Source: Ophthalmolycus amberensis (taxonomy: Eukaryota > Chordata > Actinopteri > Perciformes > Zoarcidae). Taken from it: 64,000 nt of DNA. A program made the translations under genes and the position numbers. Under the pieces are notes generated by a model. That model saw nothing but the letters and a program-made list of their open reading frames with translations. It was not told the DNA's origin and searched no databases. Of this stretch, positions 37,861 through 50,670 are shown piece by piece; position 1 is the first letter of the stretch, and each line of letters begins with the position of its first letter. The stretch covers positions 855,001 to 919,000 of the forward strand of contig JAFEUB010001048.1 in assembly GCA_024529925.1 (NCBI GenBank). The letters are read 5' to 3'.

Positions 37861-39849
37861 TTACAAGTGAACATAAGTGGCCTGATTCTTGCTGCTGGAG
37901 GATCATATACACTACAAAACTGTGTGACATTACAGGAAAAAGACTCACAAAATTACAACAATATATGCCCAAAACAGGAAAACTGTATGAGCAGAGCAAC
38001 AGTCTGCCCTCAGCAACAATAGCTAGAATATTGCATCAGGATGTTTCCTTCCACAGAATATGGCCGAAAAATAATTGGAATTGACACCCAAAAACTGAAC
38101 ACTCTAAGCTTCACATAGCATTTATTGCAAACCATGCAGTTTTAAAAGTGCAAGATTTGTGCAAAAATCAAGATCGGGAGCATTTCGTTAACATAAACAA
38201 CATGCACCACCTACAAAAACTCAACCTTCATCAACAGGAAATAGAAGAAAAATACATCTCAGCACTGGACACAGTGTTCTGTTTCGGTTGCTGCGGATCT
38301 CAGAGGATAACTTCAGTAAAATGAATGATTGAATGTGCTGCCAATGCTAAGAGGTATGTCTGCCTATTTGTCCCTTTCTCTCTTTCCCTTTCTCGTTTTT
38401 AACTGCCTGTCTGTCAGTCAGTCACTCTACCTGTTGGTCTGCTTTTCATCCTGACTGTGTTTCTAACTGCATTATCTGTCTACCAGCACAACAGCCTATT
38501 ACAGAAACCATAGCTGGCTGTCTCTAAAAATCATCTTCTGTTCTGTATATTATCCCATGGGTTTACATCTGCAATACCAGTTTCACATATGCAATATATC
38601 CTGTCTCCACAAGGCGGCAGTTATGCATAGCCTTACACCATAGAACATCCTGGTCATGTGCACCATGAAATCTCAAGAGAATAGATGTGCCCCAGCTTAC
38701 TTTTCATTATGAATCAAACTTTTCATTGCATTTCGTTTTCATTAACCTGCAGCAGTGGATTAAGTTTTATGGTTAAACAACATCTTAAGATATTACAGAA
38801 CAAACGATGTACGCTAGAAAGATTAGGATGAAGAGAGAGTTACATTCATATCTCTTGTAGAATCTACCGCTTACTGGTGGTTGATCAAAAAATTTTTTTA
38901 CCTGAGACATAGGAATCCTCAAAATTCAAGTATTTATCCTCATATTTGGTAATGTGATTCCTCAGTGATGTGGTGTTTTTTTACTACAGGATTTTAGTTG
39001 CCCACATCCTCACTCACCCATGAGACTTTACACCCCAACTGCCACATCACCTCCTCAGCTCTTTGTCCTCGAACAGACAAATAGTAGGGAATTCATACTT
39101 GTGCTGCACATATTTTCACCACAAGTCCAGTGTGAGAGCTACTTTCCAACTGTCTGCTTAGAATATAAGAATAAAACAAGTGATGCATGCTGATCTATAG
39201 CTGGAAGAGGCCATGCTGGTTTATAGAGCTATTTAACACACGTGAAGTTACACCCGATGTAACCCGACCCATCAGCCATGTTTCTGCTGCCCAAAACGGA
39301 CACACTTGCTCTAGATAGGGCCATTCGCGTTTTCACGTTTTTACGTTGGCCACCATAGTTCTCCGACCTACACGCTTTGCACACGGAAGAAGTTTCAGTC
39401 GATTGTAATCTGCAATCTCACCGCTAGATGCTGCCAAATCCTACACACTGCACCTTTAATGTTTCCAATCTTTGGGCTACTCACTCATTTGACATGAAGG
39501 TAGAACACTCCTGTATCAGTTTGTAACCGTCTAAACCTGTCTTGGCTAGTTACAGAAAATTACCCTGAATAATAATTCCCAGGCTTATAATTATCAAATC
39601 TTTAATCATAAATAAAAGAGCTCTTCCACTTCAACCGGACAAACACATCGGTCATTCATAAAGGTTTACCCACCCAGAATACTTGTCGTATTTGTGACGC
39701 CACATGGTTGAAAAAATGATTAATTGTGTGGTATTAAAATGGACAAATAGAGGTCTCATCAAAGTGTGAAGTTTATTAAGACAAGAGCGTCTGTGTCTGA
39801 GCCGTCTCTGCTGAGTGCAGGGAGATAGGGTGAAGATAACACCAAGGCC

Positions 39850-40060
39850 ACAGAAGTAGCAAAAGAGAGTGCATCAGAATTGAAACTTTCTCTCATAACG
39901 TGCATTCTTGTGTGTGTGCACAAGATCCAAACGAGGGCCCACTCTTAAAAACAAAAAATAAAAATAAATCACAGTGAACCTTTAAAAGGTGCTGAATTCA
40001 AAATTTAGAGCATTAATATAGCATCAATCAACTATTTGCTCTGTCAAGATATAGAGGAGT
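39850..40060 (+). repeat. Diverged direct repeat, copy B
   Basis: Second copy of the block at 37622-37860, about 2.2 kb away in the same orientation. Neither copy has an obvious open frame or terminal repeats, so it may be an old transposon family or a local duplication. Confidence 0.7.
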
Positions 40061-41199
40061 AATGTCTACCTGAGCAGAGAATGAAGTCAGTCTCCCTCTG
40101 TGTGTGTTTTTATAGCAAAAGTAGACAGATGAAGGGCATGAAGCATGTGTCTGTCCTCGAGCAGACACAAACCACGGACACGGTGGTTCACGGCCGGCAC
40201 ATTAAGCCCTGGGCCAGGAGGCCTCGGTGCTCCAGTGGGCCCACAGTGAACCTTATGTTTACACTCTTTTAATTAAAAGTTTCAGAATAGGATTAGATAC
40301 ATTAATTGTAACTTTTTTTTACATTTTTATAACCAGTTGATAGGCTTTGTCTCAGACGTTTTACCCATATAGTGTGAGGCTCGTCACACAACCGAGACAA
40401 TCCACCTCAACATGGAGTCGTGGATCAGAAAATCCTGTCGCCACCCAAACTTACAACAGGGCCAGAAGTGAGAGCTGGAGATGTCCTGTATGGAAACAGG
40501 AAGAAATCACCAACAAATCAACTCTACAAGGATGCCACCATCACTTCCTGATTCCTATTCCCTATTCTCTCACCCATGGGTAACTTGTGAGGAGAAAGAA
40601 GTTAACAAGCAGATTTAACAAAGTTAAGAGTACCAAAGAAAGAGTGATAGAAACACATGCATGAAAGCAGACCAACAGGTAGACAGACAGTCAGTAAGGA
40701 ACTTTAAAGTAGCCATGTTGGAAACACATTAGAAAGTTTGAAAGTATAACATTAGAGCACGTTATTCACTTAGAATAATTGGGTGAACCCAGTGAATTGG
40801 GTTGTGCTGAAAAGCGGGCCATGGATCAATGTTACCTTGGCCCAGAACCATTGTGACCCTTCAATACTTCACAATTGAAACCTTTTGAAACTACATCTGT
40901 GTGTTTTGTAATGGCTGTTGCAGTGACAGGCCGAATATCAGGCAGGAAGGGCGTGTGTGTCGAGTGGTTTCCTCTCTCGGTTGGCTGATCAGAACAAGCC
41001 GAGGGTGTGAAGGGTGTGTTTTTGTTAGGTTTTTGTGGTTGCAGTTGCGCTACCAATCGTAGTTGCCTGCACACCATGATCACTTTCGTGGTGTTTGTGT
41101 GACAGGGTGGGTGAAAAAACATTGTGCTGTGCTGGTTGAGAGCTGTTGAGCCTGCACTCGCCTTCCTGTGGCCCCCGGGCTTGAGAACCTCTTTCTGAT

Positions 41200-41402
41200 T
41201 GCAGCTTGTCCATGTGACTCTGGTTTCCGTTGCTTGCCTGCTTCCGCGACTAGTAAAAAGAGTCATCAGTGCTTCAGTCAGAAGAAGGAAGGCAGCTGAA
41301 CCTCACACACGAGAACACTCTCTGCAACAGCAAGTCAACCAGCGATATGGTCAGGGGATCAACCGTCAGTGGCTTGGGAAATCCACATCTAACCACCAGC
41401 GT
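41200..41402 (+). other. Candidate NRROS 5' non-coding exon
   Basis: Sequence ending cacatctaaccaccagc before a strong donor gtaagt (41403 on). It would splice to the acceptor before 42839. Only the splice donor and position support it; its 5' limit is unknown. Confidence 0.3.
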
Positions 41403-42838
41403 AAGTGAATGCACTGTGCATTAGTTTAGTACTGTAGTATGCAGTGTGCTAAAAGAAGCAAAAAAAATGCTTTGTCTTAAATAAGAATGTTGAGTTTTGG
41501 TCTTTTGCACAAGATATCTTATTGATCTACTTATTTTGTGCATACTTGAAACCTGCTAGTACTGTATATGATGTGCTTAAGTCTTGTTACAACACATGTC
41601 AACATAAAAATGTAGTTTTCAATATGTTTATTAGTGTTGCATAATGAGTCATTAGTAATGTTACCAAATTGCTTGGTATTGAATTTGAGTAATGTCGCTG
41701 AGTTATGGATTGCCCACAATTAGAACTTAACATTTTGAAAAAACAAATCTCACTTTAATAATGCTGATTTTCAGTTTCACTCTATGCATGTTTAATTGAA
41801 ATATGACACATATTACCATTATTCTAATGAAAGCGTATGCTGTCTTTTTGAGCTATCCTTATGCGATATTATGTCAGTATCAAACACTGGGTGGATCAGT
41901 CACAAACTGGCCAGTAACACTTAGAAAAGAGAGATTAGTATTCTGCAAAACTGTTTGTACACAACAATGTAGTCTACCGTCAGATAAGCTATACATGTGA
42001 AAAAAGAACAACAGAAAAGTGATAAGAACAGTGATAAAATGTTATATAGAAAATTATACAATTTTTGATATAAAAGTAAAAACTAGACAACATCATATAC
42101 TTCATAAATCCACTAAAATACAAAGTGTATGCGTACAAGCCAAAAAAGGAACACAAGGCCTCCATATCCAGCATGCGTCACGCAGTGGTTTGAATTGAAA
42201 TTAGGGAAATTTGACCAAAATGCCCAGCTGCTGTAATCAGTAAAAAATACAATATTACAGAAAAGACATTCACACATTTACATCATATTAATCAACTCCA
42301 ACTTCTTTCATTGTGTTTGGTCAACCAGACACAACAGAAATGAAACACAGATTTCATGTTGCAGACACGAGTAATGTGAAAGCCCCGTTCACACGTTTGT
42401 CAAGTCTAACATATAAGGTTAGGATACAACAGGTGAAATCATTTGCTCACCGCTACAGAAATGTTTAAGTTGGGACTCAATACAAATTTTAACTGAAAAT
42501 CATCACTCACAATATGAATGTTTTTGGCACGTGTGGTTAATTATACATCTGCCAGTCCACTACATTGACCGCCGACACTTTAATGTCAAGCTGCCATCTC
42601 GCTTTCCTAGTTTGACAATCCATTTACAGCGGAGGTATTGATTTACCCAATTTTGCATGCCTGTAGACGTGGTGTCATGGTGCTCGTTTCAAAATGTCAT
42701 ACCATGCTCATCATCACATACAAATCAAGGCTACTGCATATACTCATGGACTGATTAAGTTGAATCACCTATAGTCAGCACATGTCTGTGTTGATCAATA
42801 AGCATCCTCCCTCTCTTCTTCTATCACCTTGTCAACAG

Positions 42839-45800
42839 TGAGGATGTTAAAATGCCAGTCCACGGGCTCACTCCCATCCTGCTCTGCTTGTTACCCATGT
42901 GGAGAATCCTGACGCCGGTCTCAAGTCATCCACAACACAGCCAGTGCCAGCTGGTAAGACGTCTCATTTTAACTCAGCTCCACATAATAAAAAGCTCCTC
43001 TCTTGAGGATGACACCCTGTCGCTCAATGAGATTACCTGTATTAATAAAGGTTAAATTAAGAGATTCCTTTGGGATTAATACAGTTCCATCTTTTCTTAT
43101 CTTAAATTTAAAAAAAAGCACAACTCGAAACGAACTGAGGTCTCAGGAACATTGGTGGAGTAAGACAAATGTCCCACTGGTAGGTAACGTCAGATGTATT
43201 TTGTTGAGAAAAGATAAGCATCTAGTTGTTAATGTCATCATTGCAACACTGTCCTCTGATGCTGCATTCAGTTGTTGTGAAAACATGATAACCGAGAATA
43301 AAAATGGTCACGTGAACATCCAGGAAATGACATTTTGTGAGGATATTTTGAGTGCTCCGACATTTCCCACTTTGTCTCATCAGGAAGGCAAATTGAGTAA
43401 TTTAATCCATAAATAATCCATCAAAGCTGTTAGTCCACTGTATTCAATTATTTGTTATTTTCACACTAAAACCATCAACTTTCTAACAAGCCATACTGTT
43501 ACCTATCATTTAACAATGTCATATTTACAACATTGGATTTAATGCACTATTGTAGTGGAAGTACACATTATTGATGACTTTTTCACTTTCTAAACAGACA
43601 TGAAGTCTGCATTTGTCAAAGTGAATACATTTTTAATTGTCTTCTTAATAAATTATGTCGCTATCTAAAAAGTTTTCACAACCTGACAACCCCCACATGT
43701 CTCTTAATAATGATTTATTACTGATATATAATTAGTCAGTTGAGAAACACTACTAAAGACTTTTTCTGATGTGATCAAAGTGCAGCTGAAAAGTGGCATC
43801 CAGAAGAGAAAATATATTAGCTGGTTTATTAAAACTGAAACGTTTTTGATGAATTGTCAGCTATATTAATAGTATAAAGAAAATATCTACAACTACTGTG
43901 TGAGTGTAAGAGTGCCTAAAGGGTGTGTTTAAAATATATATATATTTTTTGTTTATAATTTGTTTTTATCAACGCTGTGAGTTAAAGAGCAGTTCTTATG
44001 CAAAACTAATTCTAAAAACAAATAAAAAAAAAAAAACTGTCAAGTGACCAACGAAAATGTTCAATTGTGCTTTGAGCTTTGAGCTTAACGCTAACATCGG
44101 CATGCTAAAATGTTCACAGTAACAATGGTAACGTAATGTTAATGTTGATGCAAGTAATATTCATCAAGTTCACCATCTTAGTTTAGCCGCATGCTAATTA
44201 GCACTAAAACCAAAGCACAACTGATGCTGAATGCCATTAGTTTTGCAGGTATTTAGTCAAAAGTCAAGTAAAGTATTGGGCACCAAAGTCATTTGAATTC
44301 ATTCTTTAGTGACCTCGAGTGTGTGTAGCAAATTTAATCTCAATCCATTCAACAGCTTTTGATTAATTTCACTCTGTACAGACCGAGATTCATGTTGTTG
44401 CTAAAAACAAAAAAATAAAGCCCATGTTAAAATTCTGATGTTAGATAAAGAGATATGAGAGGTTAAACAATCCAAAAAAGGAAGCTTGTTGATGTAAACA
44501 ACAGAGGAGACATACAATAAACTAACCCACAAACCCACAAACTTAAAGCTATCTGCTCTCCTTCTCTCTGCAGATACAAAGAACGGCTCTCTGCAACAAT
44601 GGCAAGCTCTCCTCTGTGCCTGCTGGACTGCCCGACAACTTAGAGGAGCTTCAGCTCAACTACAATCACATTCAAACACTACAGGACAACTCTCTCCTCC
44701 GTTACCCCTCACTAAACACCCTGAGCTTAGCTTGTAATAGTTTGGAAAAATTAGAATCAAACACTTTTCAACACTCAAAATTGTTAGTAAGCCTCAATTT
44801 AGCAAACAACAATCTTCATATTGGCTGCCAAGAAACCAGCCACGCATTAAAGACTCTACCCAGGCTTAGAGCTCTGGATCTCTCCGAGAATGTGCTCGAG
44901 GACGAAATGGTGGCCACTCTTCTCCAAAATCTGACATCCCTGGAGTACCTCAATCTTTCTGGAAACTTACTGCAAAGACTGGATGAGACGTCATTCAGAA
45001 ATCTTCACCAACTCAAAGAACTCGACCTACAGAGAAACATCATGTACGAGATTGATGGCGCTTTCGACGGCAATCCAAAGCTCCAGCGGCTCAACTTGGC
45101 CTTCAACTATTTGCTTTGCCTGACAGACTTTCATATGACCCAGCTGGTGGTCCTCAACGCCAGCCACAACTTTATTGAGTGGTTCGTCACCAGACCAGAC
45201 CTTAACGACACTTTCCAGCTAGAGACACTTGATCTATCAAACAACAAAATGCTCTTCTTTCCTTTCTTGCCTAACCACAGCCACCTGAGGAATCTTTACC
45301 TGTCCCACAACAGCGTTAGCTTTTACGAACACTTGGCAGACAACAGCACATTCCCGAACTCCACCACAACTGTTGAGTTCTACAACATGAAGAAGTACAC
45401 GGGCAACGTGACTGCTCAGCTGTGGAACGAGAGCCTTTACGGGGACATCTCCTCTCTAGAGATTTTGGACCTAAGAGGAAACCAGGTGAGGTATTTTCCT
45501 GAAGGATTCATCCAGAAAATGCCCGCCCTGTCTAGACTTCAAATGCGCACGAACTGTCTGGAAACCTTAAATCTAGCGTCGGAACAGTTCTCTGGCAGCT
45601 TGTACGAGTTGGACCTTAGCAACAACAGGCTGAACCAGATCGTTGCAGATAGAAGTACGCTGACCGCTCTTGGCAATCTGACGTACCTTAACCTTAGTTT
45701 GAACAATCTTGAGCGGTTACCCTCGGGTTTATTTTCCTCATTGCCAAGCCTCAGGTCAGTGGATCTCAGTTACAACAACGTTGACATTTGCCGTGCCGAG

Positions 45801-46532
45801 GAAGCTGAGACCAGTACAGACACGAGCTCAGCTTGCGCAGATTGGAAAGACATTGCATCCCTAATGCAGCTTTACCTTAAGGGATGCAACCTTACAATAA
45901 TTCCATCGTCTGCATTCACTGGGTTGTCTCTAACGCACTTGGAACTGTCCGACAACCCTGGACTCATTGTCCAAGAATCAATACGAAGTCTCAGCAGAAC
46001 ATTGCAGCATCTAGGTTTAGGAAACACTCAAATACAAGATTTAGACTTCTCCCATTTACACAGTCTTGAGTCTCTGAACATTTCAAGGAACTCTCTTGGT
46101 TATCTTCCCCCTTCACTTCTAAATCTTGACCTGAAAGTGCTGGATTTGAGGGACAACAGACTGTCCACTATTCCCTCTAGTCAGGCAAACACATTAGCCC
46201 CCAAACTGCACACTGTTTTTCTCACAGGAAATCCGTTCAACTGCTGCCAAACTGAATGGTTCAGGACATTTGAAACAACAAAGACAATCAATATGGTCGG
46301 ACGATCAGACATTGAATGTGAAGATCTCATCCAAATGACACACAGAGTGGAGCGCTCCCAGTCATTTTTTTGTTTGGAGAAAGATGGGGAATCTATAATC
46401 TGGTATCTTCTGCTATTTGTACCCATCTGTCTTTTGTTTGTGGGCATTTTGATCATTGTTCTGCTCACCTTCAAGCCTAAAATGCTACAAAAGTCAATCA
46501 AAAAGAATTGTTTGAAACCTACATCTTACTGA
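42839..46532 (+). CDS. nrros: NRROS (LRRC33), leucine-rich repeat membrane protein
   Basis: Type I membrane protein of microglia and macrophages that tethers latent TGF-beta1 and restrains NOX2. CDS exons: ATG 42852 to 42953 and 44574-46532 (686 aa; human 692); the first exon begins at about 42839 after caacag. Residues 1-26 are a signal peptide (LTPILLCLLPMWRILTP). Many LRRs follow, with LDLSNN-type cores and several N-x-S/T sites. Key matches to NRROS are LRALDLSENVLEDEM, LKELDLQRNIMYEIDGAFDG and LETLDLSNNKMLFFPFLP. A C-terminal cysteine cap (NPFNCCQTEWF) precedes a membrane helix at about 642-666 (IIWYLLLFVPICLLFVGILI) and a short basic tail ending KPTSY. Intron 1 of the CDS is 1.6 kb. The paralogue LRRC32 is the main alternative; the tail and the FBXO45 neighbour favour NRROS. 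Confidence 0.9.
44075..44400. repeat. Degenerate dispersed repeat, copy 2
   Basis: In the NRROS coding intron. Shares with 24340-24690 the ordered words attagcactaaaaccaaagc, acaactgatgctgaatg, ttagttttgcaggtatttag and attcaacagctttt. Confidence 0.65.
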
Positions 46533-46604
46533 TACTTTATAAACCTTAAACAAATGTGTTTTGTACAGTGTAGTATTGACAAATGTAACTGAATGTATGT
46601 TGGC

Positions 46605-46610
46605 AATAAA
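46605..46610 (+). terminator. NRROS poly(A) signal
   Basis: AATAAA 73 bp after the NRROS stop codon (cAATAAAttaaa), implying a very short 3' UTR. Confidence 0.65.
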
Positions 46611-46772
46611 TTAAATTAATTGTAAAACTGTCTACAACAATGAAGGAACAATTCTATGATATCTATTCAAGTAAGGGGGCATTAACTTTTTGGCAATGAT
46701 GTGCTGTTGACGTGCGATTAAAAAAACCAGACCCCTTGCCCGATACCCTGATATAACAATGTGGCTGCGTTC

Positions 46773-46809
<37 letters not shown>

Positions 46810-47492
46810 CATATGCAGAAGTAGTGTGATGCAAGTTGTTAAGCAGCAGAGGAAACATGAAATTTCCTGTTTTGCTAAGATGTGCAGGAACTGCCCAGTT
46901 CAGAATCTCGAAGAGGAGGGGTATGAGGTTTCCTTCCCATCAGGGGGACACAGATGCAACATATGCATGAACTTTTAGTGTGTCAGAACAGCTATCATAA
47001 TAAACCTTACAATCCCTTTTTTGTTTTACAGTTACAGTTACACAGTATGTGTGTTGTTTCTCAGGAGTCGGAGGCTGGTAGATCAGTGTGTCGCTGTGCA
47101 CGGTGCAGAAGGCCTAACCAGAAAGTAACCAGAATACCGCTGTGGTGATGCTCAGGGTCATGGTGGTTGGAACATAAAAAAGAGAAACCGGAGAAAAGCT
47201 GTGCCAAAGCCAAGAAACTTCATACTTTTTACATATCTTTTATGACAAAGTCATCAGAGTCAAAACATGTTTCTTTTTGGTGTTCATCTGCAGAGCAGAG
47301 AGGATACGTTCTGAGCATGCACATGGGTTCAACTCAGGGCAGCAGCTGACTACAGGTGGAGGAACAGGCTTGTGAGTTGAAGGTTTCTGTTTGAACATCT
47401 TTAACCAAAATTAAGTGAAGAATAAGTAGTGTAAACAATGACTCATCTTGCACTTCTGAATTAATTTCAACTTGAAACCAGTGTAAGTGTAC

Positions 47493-47537
47493 TTGAAGCA
47501 AAAGTACCAGCAAATATTGCTGGTACTTTTGCTTCAA
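47493..47537. repeat. Perfect 21-bp inverted repeat with 3-nt loop
   Basis: Arm ttgaagcaaaagtaccagcaa, loop ata, then the exact reverse complement. The arms are too perfect and the loop too short for a typical microRNA precursor; a mini inverted duplication or MITE relic is more likely. Confidence 0.9.
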
Positions 47538-48496
47538 TTGCTGGTAAGGTACAAATTTAGGTTTTCAGTTTCTATCAGGAAATTAACAGCAGGTTCTGAC
47601 AAAGCGGCTCAAGCGTCTGATCCTATTGGGAAAGACTTGACGTCAAGAATTCATCATTTGCGGAAGGCCCCTTTCCACTGGTCACAGATTGTTGACCAAG
47701 GGGAATTTCATTTGATTACTCAGCTATATCAGGTCAGAAGTTAGAAGACAACTATATAAAATAGGTTAGAGGACATTCACACAACACGGCAGCCAAACTT
47801 TGATAACTTCGTATCTAACTTAGCATGGTGTATAAATGTGATTGCACAAGCCATATTTAGTGGTGGCTGGGGACAAAACATAAATATGAATTATATCACC
47901 ACCCAGTCAACTTTGTCGTGTGGACATAGCACAGCAAATTTGCAAAGCACACATAAATAGAGCGGAACAACCAAATATACACCACAATACTCAATGCAAT
48001 GCGGCTCAGTGGTCACAGTTTCTCACAGAGCAATGCAAAAGTAAATGGAGAAGTGAAATTTGAGCTTAAGTGGTCAAATGTGATTCTTTCGTGGAGCATT
48101 CTGCTGGCGAGTACTGTGGTACATCTGAGCTAGATCTATACTGCCCCCCCTTGCCTCCCCCCACAGCAAATATGCCTTATTTGATTTGATGCCCCTTTAG
48201 TACATACAATGTATTACAAGATAACACGAAAGAAAATGAATCTTGTCAGGCTTCAAGTAATGCTTTAGTGTCCAGCCAGCCAGTGACCGGACCAATCAGC
48301 GTCCTGTGAGGAGCTACTGGGCGACTGTTCGTTCTAAACAACAATGGCGGTTCCTTAAGAGGTTAGTGTAGCTGCAATAGCATCAGTTATAGCAGAACTG
48401 GAGCGTGTTTCTTCATTGAAAGAAGAGCAAAGAAGCTTTCTGCACGCTGGTGCCCCACCACATGCATTCCGTGCCCTCTTTTATTTATATATACAG

Positions 48497-48513
<17 letters not shown>

Positions 48514-48528
<15 letters not shown>

Positions 48529-48660
48529 AATTGCAGCTGAGCCTGATTGGAATATCAGAACATCATTAGTATTGCAAGTATTTGGGCATAAATCACCAAC
48601 TGTCTGAAGAAACTAGCATTGCCATCCATAGAGCCTGGCTAAAAACAACAACACACAGCC
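48514..48660. repeat. Degenerate dispersed repeat, copy 3
   Basis: Contains attgcagctgagcctgattgg, cattagtattgcaagtattt, tagcattgccatccatagag and cctggctaaaaac, in the same order as parts of the 24340-24690 copy (acagctgaggctgatggg, tagttttgcaggtattt, cattgccatcccgagag, gtggctaaaaac). Confidence 0.6.
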
Positions 48661-50670
48661 TGTTCAGTTGAGACAATTTGTCTTTGACAGTGATAGTATG
48701 GTGGCTACTTGTTACAGTGTGAACCAGCATCCTCAGCAAACACATCAGATAAGCAGCAGTTTATCTTCTCGCTTCACTTTTTCACCCAGTTTTTTTTTTT
48801 TTGGCAAAAAAAACTACTTGATTTTGCACCCAAACAAACTTTTTTGGCCCTCAAACTGACTCGTAGCTGTCAAAGGGAAAGTAGAATTGTCTGATTTGAA
48901 GTTGTTAATATGTGAGTGTGAAAGCCTTGTTCAAGATGAATCACAAAAAAACTGTCATTTTGCTTTTTTCCCCTTAACATCAAGTGAACCTTAAGGACGC
49001 CTAAAATGGCAGATGTCAACAACTTTTTTCTGTGCAACATTCGTAAAAAAATTAGGACTGATGAAAGAGGAAGTGTTTCTTTCTCAGGATCACTCATCTG
49101 ATCTGTGAACTGGTTTAAGGGTTACTTCATCTTAGCAAGTGATAAAGAAAAGTCAGGTTTCAGAATACTGTGCAACTGAAATGTCCACAGCTGAGGTTTT
49201 ATGAGATCCAATGTTAGCCGCAAATGACACTTAAGGATCTTTTTCTCCATTGTGCTTTCAGGCTTTACCTTTCAATATCGCACTCTTTTGGAAAATGGTA
49301 ACACAAGCTACTGTAGGTCAAAGGTTAGTGGTTAATGTGACGCTGATGGCCACATGTTGAAAAAACGAATTATTATCCAATGTAAGCTGACGTACAGGCA
49401 GCTTCTTAGTCAACAGGCAGTTTGCAAAACTTCACTTCCTCTTAACCCTTCCTGCTCTTATGACAGGCGACGATGGGCGCTTTGCACTGGACTTATTGTT
49501 TAGCCAGGAAGCGCTTCATATCAGTTGTTAACTGTGTGACTGCCTCAAGACTGCTAAAAGTGACTAATGAAAGCATTTGAGTGTGAAAAAAACAAGTTTT
49601 CACTGTATGTTTTACAGGCTCATTTTATTAAGGTCACTGTATAGAGTCTACCCAGAACAGGGTTCCTTAGAAATCTTTTAAATCTTCTGCAAATTAAGAG
49701 ATTCTTTCAAACTGGGTCAGAGTTTTGAGATGTTTTCTGGGGATTTGTTTGTTTTCTGGTCCACAGCGGCTGGTACTGCAGCATGAAGATCCAATGGGAG
49801 TTGTGGAAGTCACTGGGGATCGGGCCAGGAGAGAGCCCAAGACAACTGGGTAGAGGGAATCTACTCTTCTGCTCACCAAATTCTCTTTGAATGAGTCAAC
49901 ATTGAGAAAATATTTTGTGAATCACTTTAAAATAGAGCTGCTTTTGGATGAAGCAGGACAAATCATCAGAAAAATAAGCGTTCATTCAGAGGTGTCATCC
50001 ATATCATAACAAACAGCCTTTTAATCATGGTGGGCATGACTTCAGTCAGAGTGCATGTTTATCTTCTTTCACAGGAAATGTCTCCAACCACTATTGTAGA
50101 AACCCTTTGTCGGTGTTAAAATGAAAAACTTTACCTTTTAGGCTCAACATTTTCTTTAATTAAGATCTACAGTAGATTATTGAAGGTTTGACATGAAAGT
50201 GCTTTACTGAGAACTAATGAGAAAATGGTTTTGGAAATTGACCTGTAGGAGTACTAAACATTTTCCTTGAAAATGGTTAATTCCAGTTTCCTCTTGGTTT
50301 TTGTTCTAGTGTTAGTATGTTAATGTTTAGTCCTTTAATGACATTTAGCACTACATCACTGGGTCTAAAATAGCAGCTTTCAAAGGTGTTCATGCATTAC
50401 ATGACATTAACTTTCTCTAGCTCAGTAACGTGTCTCAATCATAGGTCTCAATCTCACATGATTCTGCCAAATTACATTTCTTCAGTTGTATTTAACAGCA
50501 CAAATTGCTTGCTCTGCCCTCTAGTGGTTCCACTAGGAATCAACAAAAATCAACAATCAAGACAGTAAATGCCACATTTTGTTCCCTCACTACTGAAAGT
50601 ATGTATGGACATAAATAAAACAAAAACTCGAAACAGTCCAGTGTTATTTTGTTTTAACTCATATTGTATA

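Larger units (their letters stand above)
36901..41200. other. Gene-poor interval rich in diverged repeats
   Basis: No exon supported. It holds the direct duplicate pair at 37622-37860 and 39850-40060, an inverted pair near 38400-38470 and 40635-40700, and a repeat end at about 39280-39463 carrying accgctagatgctgcc and cctacacactgcaccttta, words I know from interspersed repeats in many teleosts. Confidence 0.55.
46611..50650. other. NRROS-SH3GLB1 intergenic region
   Basis: AT-rich DNA without a supported exon. It contains a (GT)n microsatellite (about 46775-46807), a perfect 21-bp hairpin at 47493-47537, a (TA)n tract (about 48497-48523) and a third copy of the dispersed repeat at about 48514-48660. 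Confidence 0.55.

Noticed and set aside
42852..46532. LRRC32 (GARP) instead of NRROS
   Set aside because: The short tail, LRR wording and neighbouring FBXO45 fit NRROS better, though a tree would settle it.
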